A stretch of DNA of 64,000 nucleotides from Vicingaceae bacterium (GTDB lineage: Bacteria > Bacteroidota > Bacteroidia > Flavobacteriales_E > Vicingaceae). The first letter of the stretch is position 1. The number at the start of each line of letters is the position of its first letter. Positions 24,574-34,119 of this stretch are shown here, in pieces. The stretch covers positions 1-64,000 of the forward strand of contig JAOKCF010000004.1 in the NCBI GenBank assembly GCA_028245195.1, in the 5' to 3' direction. Position numbers and translations under genes: made by a program. The notes under the pieces were generated by a model, which saw only the letters and a program-made list of their open reading frames with translations, did no database searches and was not told where the DNA came from.

Positions 24574-27051
24574 TTACTTCTGCATTCGCCTTTGAAGATC
24601 AGAAAACAATTCTGTTAATACTTGATTTGAAGGGGATTGCCTTAACCCTTCTTCAGTGTAACGCATTGCTAATGAATAATCATCTAAATAGTATGCGCTA
24701 AATGCAGCCAACTCAAAAATTATTGGATTTGATTCGCTCTGTGCCAAGTATAAATTAGAATAATTGAGTGCCTCTTTATACTCTTTTAGCATAAAGCCCA
24801 ATTTCGCCAATTCAAAAAGACTGATAGGGGCATTTGGCTCTAATGAATCGGCCATTAAAAAAGATTGTTGGGCAAGTTTATTTTGATCCAACACCAGATA
24901 GCTTTTAGCCAATGCAATATGGAAATTATAATGCTTCGGATAAATTTCAACAGCCCTTTTAAAGTACTTTATGGACTGTTGAATTTCTTGAATGTCTGAT
25001 TTACTTCCTTTGTAGCTTTTCAACGTCTTTTTAATGGAATGAACACCAAGAAGATAGTTTGCATGTGCTGAATTTCCTAGATGTTCAATATCATTGCGCA
25101 TTAATATCGTTGGGGACTCCCATTTCTCGTTTCTGGCAAAGGTTCTTACTGAAAAAGCTAACAATACAATTATGGAAAGAGCTTCTAATCCTCGAATTTT
25201 TCTATAGTTGAACTGAGGTTTTATCCAATTTACAACTCCACCGATCATAATACAAAACCCTACAGAAGCCGAAAAAGCTAGTCGTTCTCCAACCATCCCA
25301 GCAACCAAAACAGGGAGATTACTAAAGAGCAAAATACAAGAGATAAACCATATAGCTCCGATTGAAAAAAGCGGTTGCTTTTTGAAAAAATATATAGCAC
25401 AATACAATAAGAGCAGGTAGGCGTATAAACTTATCCAAACTTTATAATCCCAAAAGTTTGTAGTTTCAATCTTTGCATATCCATAATAGAACGAAAGATC
25501 TTTAGGGTAAAGCATTAAATCTAAATAAGTTCCCATTACCGCCAAACCAGTTGCAAAACGTTGGTCCAAAGTATGCCGATCTACTAATGTATTTTCAACA
25601 AATTCAAGTTTTCTGCCTTCCTTCAAATCAAATCCTTCAGAATCTTCTATGATTTTCGTTGCGCTTGAATAAAAGTGAAATTTATTTACTTGATTGGTGT
25701 AGGTTACTCCAATAAACAGAAAAGCTATGCAAAGCCACCCTGCAAAATATATCTTTTTCAATTTTATTAGCTCGGTTTTAGACAGCGCCAAAATAGAAAA
25801 CAGTAAAATGCCTATTTGAAAATAACTTAACAAATTAAAATAAGCGCTAACTATTATCGCGATAAGCGATAAAATTAAAGGAATACAACGATTAACTAGG
25901 ACCGTCGAAAAAATAAAAAGAGGGCTTAACTGAATCAGGATTTGTTTATAATCTTGCCTTTTATAGGCTATTAAGAAAAGCAGTGGCAACAAACCGAGTA
26001 AAAACTTAGGGTTTAATTTAACCATCTTCTTATTAACTAATGCCGCTGCCGATAAAAGCATGATTAAATAGACTAATATTTCTGCCTTGTAAAATGAGAA
26101 ATAGCCCAATATCGAAATAACTGCACTTAACAACAGAGTCATATTAAAGTGCTTTTTGATACCAATCAATAATACTAATTGAGCTGTAATTAATAAGAAT
26201 AGCTGTTGAAAGTATACTCCTATTATGGTAGTTGAAAAAATTACTACTAGAATAAAAATTTCGAAAATACTTGGTTTGGGAAGTGATTTACTTTCCCAAA
26301 ATATCGGAAGGTAAAAAACAGTCAGATAAAATAAACTTAATACCGTAAAAGTGACCATGCCAGGAATTAATTGGAGGTTGAACGCGAAGAGCCCAATTGG
26401 AATAGAAAAAACTATACTAATTTTTAAGAATTTCAACCCCTGTAGATTTTGATTAAACAAAAGGAGAATGGGAAGTAAAGCGATAATGGGCAATGTGCTT
26501 TTTTTCGATAAAATTGAAAACGAAACGAGCACTATTGCCGACAACAAATAAATAGGATTCTCTCTGCTGATCCATTTGATTGAAGATATAACCGACAACA
26601 AAAAAAAGAGCAAACTCAACAATTCATCTCTGTTTTTCAAACTTGCAACAGCTTCTGAGTGAACAGGATGCACACTAAACAATAGTGCAACAAACAGCAG
26701 AATATATGGATTTGTGTCTCTAAAGGTTAGGGCTAAGAATAGATATAAAAACAAAACTATTGCTAAATACAAAATTAAATTGACTGAATGACTCACCCTA
26801 ACCGATTCACCGAAGAGAGCATGTTCCAAGTAATAACTAGCAATAGTTACTGGTCTGTATCCTGATTTTAAGCCTCCTTGAATCTGATAAGAAGAAGAGA
26901 AAATGGTAGTTAAACTAGCTTCGGTATTAGGGTTTGTAAGCGGATGATTTTGAGTTACTAACTCATCATCCATATTATAACCGTTGGATAACGTATTTAG
27001 AAAAACCAAAAGTGTCACTATAAAAAGAAAGAGAAAACCCCAACTCTTCAT
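24574..27051 (-). CDS. GT-C-type membrane glycosyltransferase with C-terminal TPRs (TMTC-like)
   Basis: This 825-residue polytopic protein has roughly a dozen or more hydrophobic segments over residues 1-620. The N-terminal loop NGYNMDDELVT with its acidic pair, SGYRPVTIASYYLEHALFG, and FSVHPVHSEAVASLKNRDEL are the pattern of GT-C protein O-mannosyltransferase-like and eukaryotic TMTC proteins. Several TPR-type helices follow (about 640-825, e.g. IEIYPKHYNFHIALAKSYLV-like units). It would transfer a sugar from a polyprenyl-phosphate donor to an acceptor on the outer face of the inner membrane. It lies at the downstream end of the glycan cluster, directly adjoining the PhyH gene. Confidence 0.75.
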   Translation of the reverse strand: MKSWGFLFLFIVTLLVFLNTLSNGYNMDDELVTQNHPLTNPNTEASLTTIFSSSYQIQGGLKSGYRPVTIASYYLEHALFGESVRVSHSVNLILYLAIVLFLYLFLALTFRDTNPYILLFVALLFSVHPVHSEAVASLKNRDELLSLLFFLLSVISSIKWISRENPIYLLSAIVLVSFSILSKKSTLPIIALLPILLLFNQNLQGLKFLKISIVFSIPIGLFAFNLQLIPGMVTFTVLSLFYLTVFYLPIFWESKSLPKPSIFEIFILVVIFSTTIIGVYFQQLFLLITAQLVLLIGIKKHFNMTLLLSAVISILGYFSFYKAEILVYLIMLLSAAALVNKKMVKLNPKFLLGLLPLLFLIAYKRQDYKQILIQLSPLFIFSTVLVNRCIPLILSLIAIIVSAYFNLLSYFQIGILLFSILALSKTELIKLKKIYFAGWLCIAFLFIGVTYTNQVNKFHFYSSATKIIEDSEGFDLKEGRKLEFVENTLVDRHTLDQRFATGLAVMGTYLDLMLYPKDLSFYYGYAKIETTNFWDYKVWISLYAYLLLLYCAIYFFKKQPLFSIGAIWFISCILLFSNLPVLVAGMVGERLAFSASVGFCIMIGGVVNWIKPQFNYRKIRGLEALSIIVLLAFSVRTFARNEKWESPTILMRNDIEHLGNSAHANYLLGVHSIKKTLKSYKGSKSDIQEIQQSIKYFKRAVEIYPKHYNFHIALAKSYLVLDQNKLAQQSFLMADSLEPNAPISLFELAKLGFMLKEYKEALNYSNLYLAQSESNPIIFELAAFSAYYLDDYSLAMRYTEEGLRQSPSNQVLTELFSDLQRRMQK

Positions 27052-27909
27052 CTAGCTTTTTTTGAAAAAGTTACCTATTCGACCTAAAAACGAATCGGGA
27101 AATTGTTGTTTATATTTTTGCTCAAAATCAGAGAAATCTAAAACCATACCAGGTTCAATTTCAACCCGCCCTATTTCCTCTACATTAATATTATTTTTTG
27201 AGTATAATTTAGATAGCTCCTTATTATAAAAATCATTGCCCGCTTTAAGTACCTTAAAATCATTTTCTTCCTTCATGTAATGCAGATAACTAGCAGCTTT
27301 AGAAGCTACGCTAACCATCGCTGCAACTCTGATGTTGGAAGTTAGATTTGGCTTCGAACCATGAATAACACTGTGCCGAAAAACAATTGCATCCCCGGCT
27401 TTAGCCGGAAACCCAATTAGCCCTTTTTCAACTTGATTAAAGTTAAAAAATGGGGTTGGAGTATGAAAAGATCGAATATTTTGAAACCATTTATGACTAC
27501 CTTTTAGCACTTGTAGGCATCCATTTTTCTCATTAACGTCTTCAATTGGACAGAAAATAGCCGCAGATTGATATTTTTTCTCATCTACAATATTCCAATC
27601 TTGGTGCAGAGACGAATGACTTTCATTGCCAGTTCCTTTTATCAAAAAAGCACCACCCCCAATTTGATGGTCTTCAAAGTACTTTTCAATTGATGGTTTG
27701 TAAATTTCTTGAAAAATCAAATCGACCTTTGTATTGTACTCTGAACTTTTATTGTTGACATTGCTATAAATTCCTTTTAAATCAGAAAGACCAAGCTCAT
27801 TGTATAATCCCTTTATTCGCAGCAGGTCATTTTTGTTCAAAAAATTAGGTATGCGAATCGCACCAATTTCTTGAAATTCTTTTTCTAACTCAGCTGATTT
27901 CAATTTCAT
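27052..27909 (-). CDS. PhyH-family Fe(II)/2-oxoglutarate dioxygenase (first of three)
   Basis: This is a 285-residue phytanoyl-CoA dioxygenase-like hydroxylase. The iron ligands are in LHQDWNIVDE (HxD) and RHSVIHGSKPN (distal His), with an Arg in SNIRVAAMVSV likely to hold 2-oxoglutarate. NGCLQVLKGSHKW is the usual family segment. The start is set at 27909, where ATGA overlaps the stop of the upstream glycosyltransferase; an ATG at 27951 is less likely. Its place among sugar-transfer genes suggests it oxidises a lipid or sugar intermediate; the substrate is unknown. Confidence 0.85.
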   Translation of the reverse strand: MKLKSAELEKEFQEIGAIRIPNFLNKNDLLRIKGLYNELGLSDLKGIYSNVNNKSSEYNTKVDLIFQEIYKPSIEKYFEDHQIGGGAFLIKGTGNESHSSLHQDWNIVDEKKYQSAAIFCPIEDVNEKNGCLQVLKGSHKWFQNIRSFHTPTPFFNFNQVEKGLIGFPAKAGDAIVFRHSVIHGSKPNLTSNIRVAAMVSVASKAASYLHYMKEENDFKVLKAGNDFYNKELSKLYSKNNINVEEIGRVEIEPGMVLDFSDFEQKYKQQFPDSFLGRIGNFFKKS

Positions 27910-28787
27910 GTATTTGTCTTTTCTACTTTCAGCATTCTTGCCAACTTCCACCGGAGATAATATAGTGTATTCTGTATTTTAAAATTATCGAATTGCCTTT
28001 CTGTGAATTGAAAGCTTCGATTATATTTTTTAAGTATCCTCAAATAGGAAGTAAAGCTTGCAAAGTGAGGATTAGAATTTACTTTAAATTCTGAAATTGT
28101 AAATGCATTAAAGTGAATAAATACGATTTCCTTTTCAAGTAAATTCTGTTGGTCACTCCATCCTGCAAAATTACACCCTCGATTCTTGATAATCTTAACA
28201 TTATCAAACAACACAGGTAGTAAATCTAAATACTTTTGATCGTCAAAAAGCCCTCTCCAATAGGAACGCCTAATTTCGTACAAGCAGCAGTCCGACCACC
28301 ATTCTAAAGCCTTTTTGGCATTTTGATTTACCCCAACAAAACCCGCATTATACAACCCAAGTCTAAAATTTGATTCTAGCCATGTTTGCTCCCTTTTAGG
28401 AGAACTAGGATAAAAGTGAGGTGTTAAAAGCACGTCAGAACTTCGTAATTCTTCAAACAAAAAGTTGAAATCGGTATAAAAAAACACATCGTTATCCACA
28501 TAAATTAATTCCTGATAATTGGGAAGTAAATAAAGTAAATACGCAGGTTTTAGCGCCCAACGGAGTTTATCTTTTTTATAGGCTCCCTTGGTTTGTTCTA
28601 TTCTTTCAAAATTTATTTGTCCTAAATGATGAAATTCAATATTCGCCGGAGTATTCTCAACGTTCATTACTTCATCTGAATCTACAAGCAGCACTTTTAA
28701 TTCACCTCCAAATTGTTGTATACTATCTGCTAAAGCATACGATTTAAATAGATGAGAGTAGGTTGATATGGTGCAAAAAATAGCCAA
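27906..28787 (-). CDS. GT-A-fold glycosyltransferase (GT8-like)
   Basis: This 293-residue cytoplasmic transferase begins MAIFCTISTYSHLFKSYALA, like nucleotide-sugar transferases acting near the membrane. The metal-binding DxD motif is in YVDNDVFFYTDFN, and KLRWALKPAYLLYLL and LYNAGFVGVNQ mirror GT8-like enzymes. It overlaps the PhyH gene by four bases, implying coupled translation. The donor and acceptor sugars cannot be inferred. Confidence 0.75.
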   Translation of the reverse strand: MAIFCTISTYSHLFKSYALADSIQQFGGELKVLLVDSDEVMNVENTPANIEFHHLGQINFERIEQTKGAYKKDKLRWALKPAYLLYLLPNYQELIYVDNDVFFYTDFNFLFEELRSSDVLLTPHFYPSSPKREQTWLESNFRLGLYNAGFVGVNQNAKKALEWWSDCCLYEIRRSYWRGLFDDQKYLDLLPVLFDNVKIIKNRGCNFAGWSDQQNLLEKEIVFIHFNAFTISEFKVNSNPHFASFTSYLRILKKYNRSFQFTERQFDNFKIQNTLYYLRWKLARMLKVEKTNT

Positions 28788-28791
28788 TTAA

Positions 28792-29673
28792 TTACCTTGG
28801 TTTAAAAGTTAGAGGAAGTATTGGCTTCCTAAAAATCTTGTTGTATAAAAGTACAGCTAAAAAAAGCGGATTAATCAATACAAAAACCATGGGAACAACA
28901 AATGAAATTATAATAATGTCCATAAAAAAATAGATTCCTATATGCATAAAAAGCAAAGCTATACCATAAACTCGCGCATACCCCCTATTTATAGCTGCCG
29001 TTAGTGCAAAAAACTCTAACATTAAAGAAAATATCAATAAACCTATTAAGACGTTTTGATATTCAGATAAAAAATGGACAATTTCGTCTGCTTTTAAGAG
29101 CTCACTACCATTAAGTGTTGTGTAATAATTATAATGAAAAGACTTTAATACTTGAAGGGTAATTCTAAACCCATCATTAGCCCAACATAATCCCGAATCT
29201 AATAACTTAGAGCAGGCTGAAAGGAAATACCCTACAATTATCGCTTGTATTGAATATTGAATTCGTGAATATTTCAATTTATTAAGGTTAGAACCATTAA
29301 ACCAATAGGCGAAAGCTTGTGAAAGAAATAAAAAAGATAATATGCCGTTCCGATTTAATACCCCGCTAGACTCCTCGCTTGTGAATAAAATAATTGACAG
29401 ACAAAACAAACCTAAAGTTGTCCATTTCATTTTAATGTCGAACAAATACATGATACATAAAATAGCACTTGCTACCATCATAAATTTTAGCCCATAGCCT
29501 TCTAAAAAGACCGAACAATTAATTATTTTGCAAATACCCAGAGGTATTGGTGCTTTGTAGTTTTGCGATAAGCAAAAGCGAAAAATTCCAAGCCAATAAT
29601 ATATTAATGGAATCTTTAGACAAACCCACTCTATATCTAGCCCTTTTCTTTTTAGTTCCTTAATAATTTTCAT
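28792..29673 (-). CDS. HTTM-like polytopic membrane protein
   Basis: This 293-residue protein has about eight hydrophobic helices. The segment YFLSACSKLLDSGLCWANDG and the helix EFFALTAAINRGYARVYGIA followed by LLFMHIGIYFFMDI resemble the HTTM fold shared with vitamin K-dependent carboxylase and DoxX relatives. No carboxylase catalytic lysines can be assigned with confidence. It pairs with the small upstream gene (14-base overlap). Function in the glycan region is unknown; the family link is moderate. Confidence 0.6.
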   Translation of the reverse strand: MKIIKELKRKGLDIEWVCLKIPLIYYWLGIFRFCLSQNYKAPIPLGICKIINCSVFLEGYGLKFMMVASAILCIMYLFDIKMKWTTLGLFCLSIILFTSEESSGVLNRNGILSFLFLSQAFAYWFNGSNLNKLKYSRIQYSIQAIIVGYFLSACSKLLDSGLCWANDGFRITLQVLKSFHYNYYTTLNGSELLKADEIVHFLSEYQNVLIGLLIFSLMLEFFALTAAINRGYARVYGIALLFMHIGIYFFMDIIIISFVVPMVFVLINPLFLAVLLYNKIFRKPILPLTFKPR

Positions 29674-30103
29674 AAGAAGTCATTAATACAGACAACTCTT
29701 GGATAGAATCATTTTGATAGTAAAACCCTTTTAAGTTTAATTTAATATAATTAGCTTCTAGCTCGTTAGAATCTATTAAAACATAAATCATTCGATCTCC
29801 AATTTGCTTCAGCTCTTCTTTAGATTCACTAAAATTTCCGTAAGGAATATTTAGTTCATTCGCAACGCTTCCATAAAGATGTCCAACAGAACTGCCAAAT
29901 GTTTTTAATTTAGAAAATGGGACTATTTTATCGGTTTCGTCAGTTAAATAAAAACTGTACGACCAATTTGGGAAACTACTGTACATAGGAAACCGCGAAA
30001 ATGGATGTATTTCTCCGACTAAAAGAACAACAAGAATATAGAATAGTGCAACTCCAAAAGTTGACAGCCCCCATTTAAAAAATTTCCTGCTCTTATCTAA
30101 CAT
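29660..30103 (-). CDS. Small single-pass membrane protein, partner of the HTTM-like gene
   Basis: This 147-residue protein has one N-terminal membrane helix (WGLSTFGVALFYILVVLLVG) followed by HPFSRFPMYSSFPNWSYSFY and a mostly polar domain. In my recollection, small proteins with an FPMYS-type motif often accompany HTTM-domain genes, and here the two overlap by 14 bases. It has no recognised enzymatic motif. It immediately follows the 392-residue glycosyltransferase. Confidence 0.6.
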   Translation of the reverse strand: MLDKSRKFFKWGLSTFGVALFYILVVLLVGEIHPFSRFPMYSSFPNWSYSFYLTDETDKIVPFSKLKTFGSSVGHLYGSVANELNIPYGNFSESKEELKQIGDRMIYVLIDSNELEANYIKLNLKGFYYQNDSIQELSVLMTSYENY

Positions 30104-31282
30104 TTAATGAATTTTTGATTTTATCCAACTCCAAACCTCCCATTTTTCATTACCCCACTCATGAAAAATGTGCACAAATTTGGCCTTGTAAGTAGTTTTA
30201 AATAAATCATCAGAAATAAAATTCGTCTCCTTACTAACTACTAAATTATTGTTGTAAAAGTCTGCAATAAAATTCCACTCCTTTGATAAGGTTGGGTGAT
30301 TCTGCAATCCAAGCTCCCAAGCCGTTGCAATTAAGGTTCCTTGATCTCTAGTCTTCCATTCGGGCTCGTTAAATATTTGGATGCTTTTATTATGCCACTT
30401 ATTAAGAAAATTATGACTCCCCTCATTAAAAAGAAAAACCCCACCATTCCAATGTTGCCAATTTTTGTCTTTCACCTCCACTTTGAAAGTCTCATAAATT
30501 GCATCGGTTAAATGATCGCAGTCAATTTTAAATATATTCTCACCTTTTTTGTTCTTCCACTCATTAAACCACAACGTATATTTTAAATTGGCCTCTTTTG
30601 CAATACTTTTAACATCTAACCTATATTTTACAATTTCACCACTGTTTGTAGCCCACAATTTCCTTTTCTTATCAAAATAAATTTCTTTGTTCAACCAAAA
30701 TTTAGGAAAACTCAAATAATAACGAATAGCGTAAAAACTTTTAACTAAGAACGATTTTTTTATTTCACCGTACCATTCCTCAATCTTCTTTTGATAAGAA
30801 ATTGCGGTTGTGCTAGTCAACTCCGAATTTCTATCGTGCTTATTAACACTTGCAAAATACGCGTCTCTATCTTTGGCGCACTTATTTAAACAACTACAAT
30901 TTACTGCATAAGAACTAAATGCCTGAATTTTGCAATGATCTGCAGCAAAAGATATTGGAGAAATATATTGCTTAAAAATATTGTCACAGAACTTGTCAAC
31001 TGCGATTACATCTGTATCTAAATAACAGTACAATTTACCTTTTGGTAAAAATTGGTGAATCCCTGTTTTTAAAAAAATGCTTGCTTGGTGGGAATTATAT
31101 TTTTTTGAGGTTTCAATATCAATAATTGAATAATGATCAATGGGTATTTCATTTCTAGTGCTATCTGTCAAGACATAAATATCCTTCTTAGAATATAATT
31201 TCAATGCCTTTAACGAAAGGTGAAGTGTTTCGATGTGTTCTTTACTTCCACAAACTACAAAAACAAAAACTTCACTACTCAT
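30104..31282 (-). CDS. Glycosyltransferase-like protein with DxD motif
   Basis: This 392-residue protein begins FVFVVCGSKEHIETLHLSLK and has a GT-A-type metal site in CYLDTDVIAVDKF. A later segment, HWNGGVFLFNEGSHNFLNKW, looks like the acceptor-side NGGvfl motif of GT8-like enzymes. A central Cys cluster (CSCLNKCAKD) is unusual. The length exceeds standard GT8 members because of an insert (about 120-270). It is likely to transfer a sugar within the exported glycan. Confidence 0.65.
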   Translation of the reverse strand: MSSEVFVFVVCGSKEHIETLHLSLKALKLYSKKDIYVLTDSTRNEIPIDHYSIIDIETSKKYNSHQASIFLKTGIHQFLPKGKLYCYLDTDVIAVDKFCDNIFKQYISPISFAADHCKIQAFSSYAVNCSCLNKCAKDRDAYFASVNKHDRNSELTSTTAISYQKKIEEWYGEIKKSFLVKSFYAIRYYLSFPKFWLNKEIYFDKKRKLWATNSGEIVKYRLDVKSIAKEANLKYTLWFNEWKNKKGENIFKIDCDHLTDAIYETFKVEVKDKNWQHWNGGVFLFNEGSHNFLNKWHNKSIQIFNEPEWKTRDQGTLIATAWELGLQNHPTLSKEWNFIADFYNNNLVVSKETNFISDDLFKTTYKAKFVHIFHEWGNEKWEVWSWIKSKIH

Positions 31283-31341
31283 CCATTACTTATTAAGGAA
31301 TTTTAATCTTTCTAAAGGCTAATTTAACTATTTGATTGCCT

Positions 31342-33126
31342 CTATTCTTCATGTTTCACAACCCAATGTGTAAACCATTTCTCAAAGATTAAAATTTTCC
31401 ACAACTTCCAATTATAGTTTTCTTTTAATAAGCTATCAATGTATTCTTTTTGAATAATTTCAAACTTAACTAAATTACTATCTCCCAATTCTTTTCTGTA
31501 TAAACCCATGTTCATATAATAACTATCTGGACCTACAAAACCTTGTTTCTTTCGCGCCAAAATTTCATCCGGTATTTTGTTCTTAAGTGTTTCAAAAAGC
31601 ACCCTTTTTGTCTGATTTGCGTCAATGTAACACGTCTCTTGGGCACTGAATATTTTTTCAAATAGTTGATGATCTAAAAAAGGCACTCTTACTTCTAATG
31701 AGTTTGCCATGCTAGCTCTATCAATTTTCGTAAGGACTAATTCTCCCATAAAACACTTTATATCCATGTATTGTATCGATTTAAAAGGGCTCAAATCTTT
31801 CCTAAAATTTGAACGATAAAACCAATGCACATCTTTTGGGATTGATTTGTGTAAATTGGGATGAAGTAATTGTTTTAACTCATCCGCATCAAACCAACCC
31901 ATAGCCATAGATTGTGCATAAAAATCAACTGAGTTCTTAGCCTTAAAAATATTTTTAACCATCTGGAGCAATCCCTTGTTATAGGTTTTATTAAAAAAAT
32001 CATGCTGCCATGCGTAGCCCCCAAAAATTTCATCTGCTCCTTCTCCACTAAAAACCGCTTTTACCTCTTTTCTTGCTAAAGCACTCACTATATATGTAGG
32101 TACAATCGAAATATCTGCAATCGGTTCATCATATATTTCAGGCATTCGTTCTAGTAAGTTCAAGCTATCTGTTGTTGCAACTACAGCTTCATTTTTAAGT
32201 CCTAAATAATCAGCAACCGTTTTAGCATAAAAATGCTCACTCCTCTCCCAATTATCAAATCCAATAGAATAAGTAGTTGGTGGCTTATCTTCTTCTTTCA
32301 TCCACATTGCCAAGGCGCTACTATCATACCCTCCACTTAAAAATGACCCGATGTCCACATCTGCTCTTACATGCTGCTTCACTGAATTTTTTAAAATCCC
32401 TTCGGTTTCTGAAGCTAAGATTCCAACCTCAACATTATCGTTTGAAGCTGATAACTCCCAGTATAAAAGTATTTTATGGGATAAATCTTTCAGGTTAATA
32501 GTAATGTAATTTGCTGGAGGAAGTTTTTTTATTCCCTGCCAAATGGTTTTTGGAGAAGGGATATATCGATAGACAAAATAATCAGCAATCGCACTTTTGT
32601 TCACCTTATTGGGAAATACTTTTGATGCCATAATTGCCTTCAACTCTGAAGCAAAAACAATTTCATCTTCTGTAATTCCATAATACAAGGGTTTAATACC
32701 GAAACGATCTCGAATTAAATGCAGTTCATCTTTCTCTTCGTCGAGCAGGGCTATTGCAAACATTCCTTTCAAACGAGTTACGAAATCGATTCCCCATTCT
32801 TGATATGCAGCTAAAATCACCTCTGTATCACATCCAGTAATAAACCGATAACTAGACTTTAACTCTTCTTTCAATTCTATATAGTTATAAATTTCACCAT
32901 TGAAGCTGACCCAAACTGTCTTTTTAGAATTACACATGGGCTGTTTTCCCAAATTTGTTAGTTCTAAAAAAGATAACCTTCGGTGCCCCAAAGCTCTTTT
33001 CCTATCTGAAGAAATAAAAACTCCTTCACCATCAGGACCTCTATGTTCTAGAGATTTAACCATACCGTGAAATATGTGTTGATCGATTACACCGCTTAGT
33101 TTAATATGTCCTATTATCCCACACAT
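31342..33126 (-). CDS. asnB: Asparagine synthase (glutamine-hydrolysing), AsnB type
   Basis: This 594-residue two-domain amidotransferase has the Ntn glutaminase with the Cys2 nucleophile after Met (MCGIIGHIK) and RGPDGEGVF. The synthetase domain has the ATP pyrophosphatase loop SFLSGGYDSSAL, FSGEGADEIFGGY and the C-terminal KKQGFVGP. Both domains look complete. Copies inside glycan clusters often amidate uronic acids or other sugar carboxylates, rather than supplying asparagine; which applies here is inference. Confidence 0.88.
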   Translation of the reverse strand: MCGIIGHIKLSGVIDQHIFHGMVKSLEHRGPDGEGVFISSDRKRALGHRRLSFLELTNLGKQPMCNSKKTVWVSFNGEIYNYIELKEELKSSYRFITGCDTEVILAAYQEWGIDFVTRLKGMFAIALLDEEKDELHLIRDRFGIKPLYYGITEDEIVFASELKAIMASKVFPNKVNKSAIADYFVYRYIPSPKTIWQGIKKLPPANYITINLKDLSHKILLYWELSASNDNVEVGILASETEGILKNSVKQHVRADVDIGSFLSGGYDSSALAMWMKEEDKPPTTYSIGFDNWERSEHFYAKTVADYLGLKNEAVVATTDSLNLLERMPEIYDEPIADISIVPTYIVSALARKEVKAVFSGEGADEIFGGYAWQHDFFNKTYNKGLLQMVKNIFKAKNSVDFYAQSMAMGWFDADELKQLLHPNLHKSIPKDVHWFYRSNFRKDLSPFKSIQYMDIKCFMGELVLTKIDRASMANSLEVRVPFLDHQLFEKIFSAQETCYIDANQTKRVLFETLKNKIPDEILARKKQGFVGPDSYYMNMGLYRKELGDSNLVKFEIIQKEYIDSLLKENYNWKLWKILIFEKWFTHWVVKHEE

Positions 33127-33132
33127 AGCTAT

Positions 33133-34119
33133 TTAGTTCAACTCATTACAATTCGCTCCAAAATAAGTTTCTTTATAGTTTTGTGGAGTTACAAACAACC
33201 CAACATTTCTGCCATATAATGGCACAATTAATCTATTGTTTTCACTATTTAAATGCGAAATTTCCCATTGCTTTCTATAGCTAGGGTTAAAACAGAGAGG
33301 CACCTTATCTATAAATAATTTTTTATTTCTTTTTAAGTGATTTGAAATAGACTTATTAAGGCTTTCACTTAATGGTTGAATGCTTTTTAACAATTTATTT
33401 GAAAAAATAAAGTGAGAAGGTCCAAAACTGTAGTTTAATTTATATATAGCAACATCAGAGCTACTTTTTAACTGATTGTACCTTGTAATTATATTAGTTC
33501 TAGAATTTATAAAAACAGCTGGCTCAGATGGATCTATTAAATATTCAGTTCCATTTATGTTAAGTATCGGATAAGTATGAACATTTTGAATAGAAGTATC
33601 TCTCCCTTCTATTTCTAATAACTGGTGAGTCAATTTTAAATAAAACTTCGTTCTCATGCCGCATGAAAAAGCAATTTCGTTTTGGTTACCAAAATCAAAC
33701 TGCTGTTCCAATGAGTAGCGGTCCCATTTATTTCGAATTAAGCTATCATTTGCCAATCCTAAGTCTTTTCCTAAAAACTGATAACTAAATGCAGCATACA
33801 CAAAGTCAGCTAAAAATAAAGACTTTATATACAAAATAGACTGTTTATTCGTATGAAGCGTATCGAAGTGTTTCATTTGCCTTTTCAAATATGCCAATAC
33901 TTCTTTTGAATCTATTTCTATATTCCTATTTACAGTATCTCCTGTATGAATGAAATTTACTGAATTAAAGTCTCCTGCATACTCTCCTGCTTGCCATTGC
34001 TGAATGGCACAATGTTTTATAATAACTCCAGCATCAACTGCTATTTCATTGTAGTTTACGCATGAAGCTGAAAACGCAAGAATTAAAAAAAGGTAATTAT
34101 TTCGAACTCTTCTTCTCAT
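33133..34119 (-). CDS. Putative lipoprotein with transglutaminase-like core
   Basis: I do not recognise a named family. From ATG 34119 the product has 328 residues with a hydrophobic leader ending SASC, a weak lipobox. The segment AFSCGMRTKFYLKLTHQLLE, then NVHTYPILNINGTEYLIDPS, resembles the Cys-His-Asp order of transglutaminase-like folds (Cys153, His181, Asp196). An earlier ATG at 34158 would only add a polar tail before the leader. It sits between AsnB and UbiA and overlaps UbiA by 23 bases. Activity is unproven. Confidence 0.55.
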   Translation of the reverse strand: MRRRVRNNYLFLILAFSASCVNYNEIAVDAGVIIKHCAIQQWQAGEYAGDFNSVNFIHTGDTVNRNIEIDSKEVLAYLKRQMKHFDTLHTNKQSILYIKSLFLADFVYAAFSYQFLGKDLGLANDSLIRNKWDRYSLEQQFDFGNQNEIAFSCGMRTKFYLKLTHQLLEIEGRDTSIQNVHTYPILNINGTEYLIDPSEPAVFINSRTNIITRYNQLKSSSDVAIYKLNYSFGPSHFIFSNKLLKSIQPLSESLNKSISNHLKRNKKLFIDKVPLCFNPSYRKQWEISHLNSENNRLIVPLYGRNVGLFVTPQNYKETYFGANCNELN

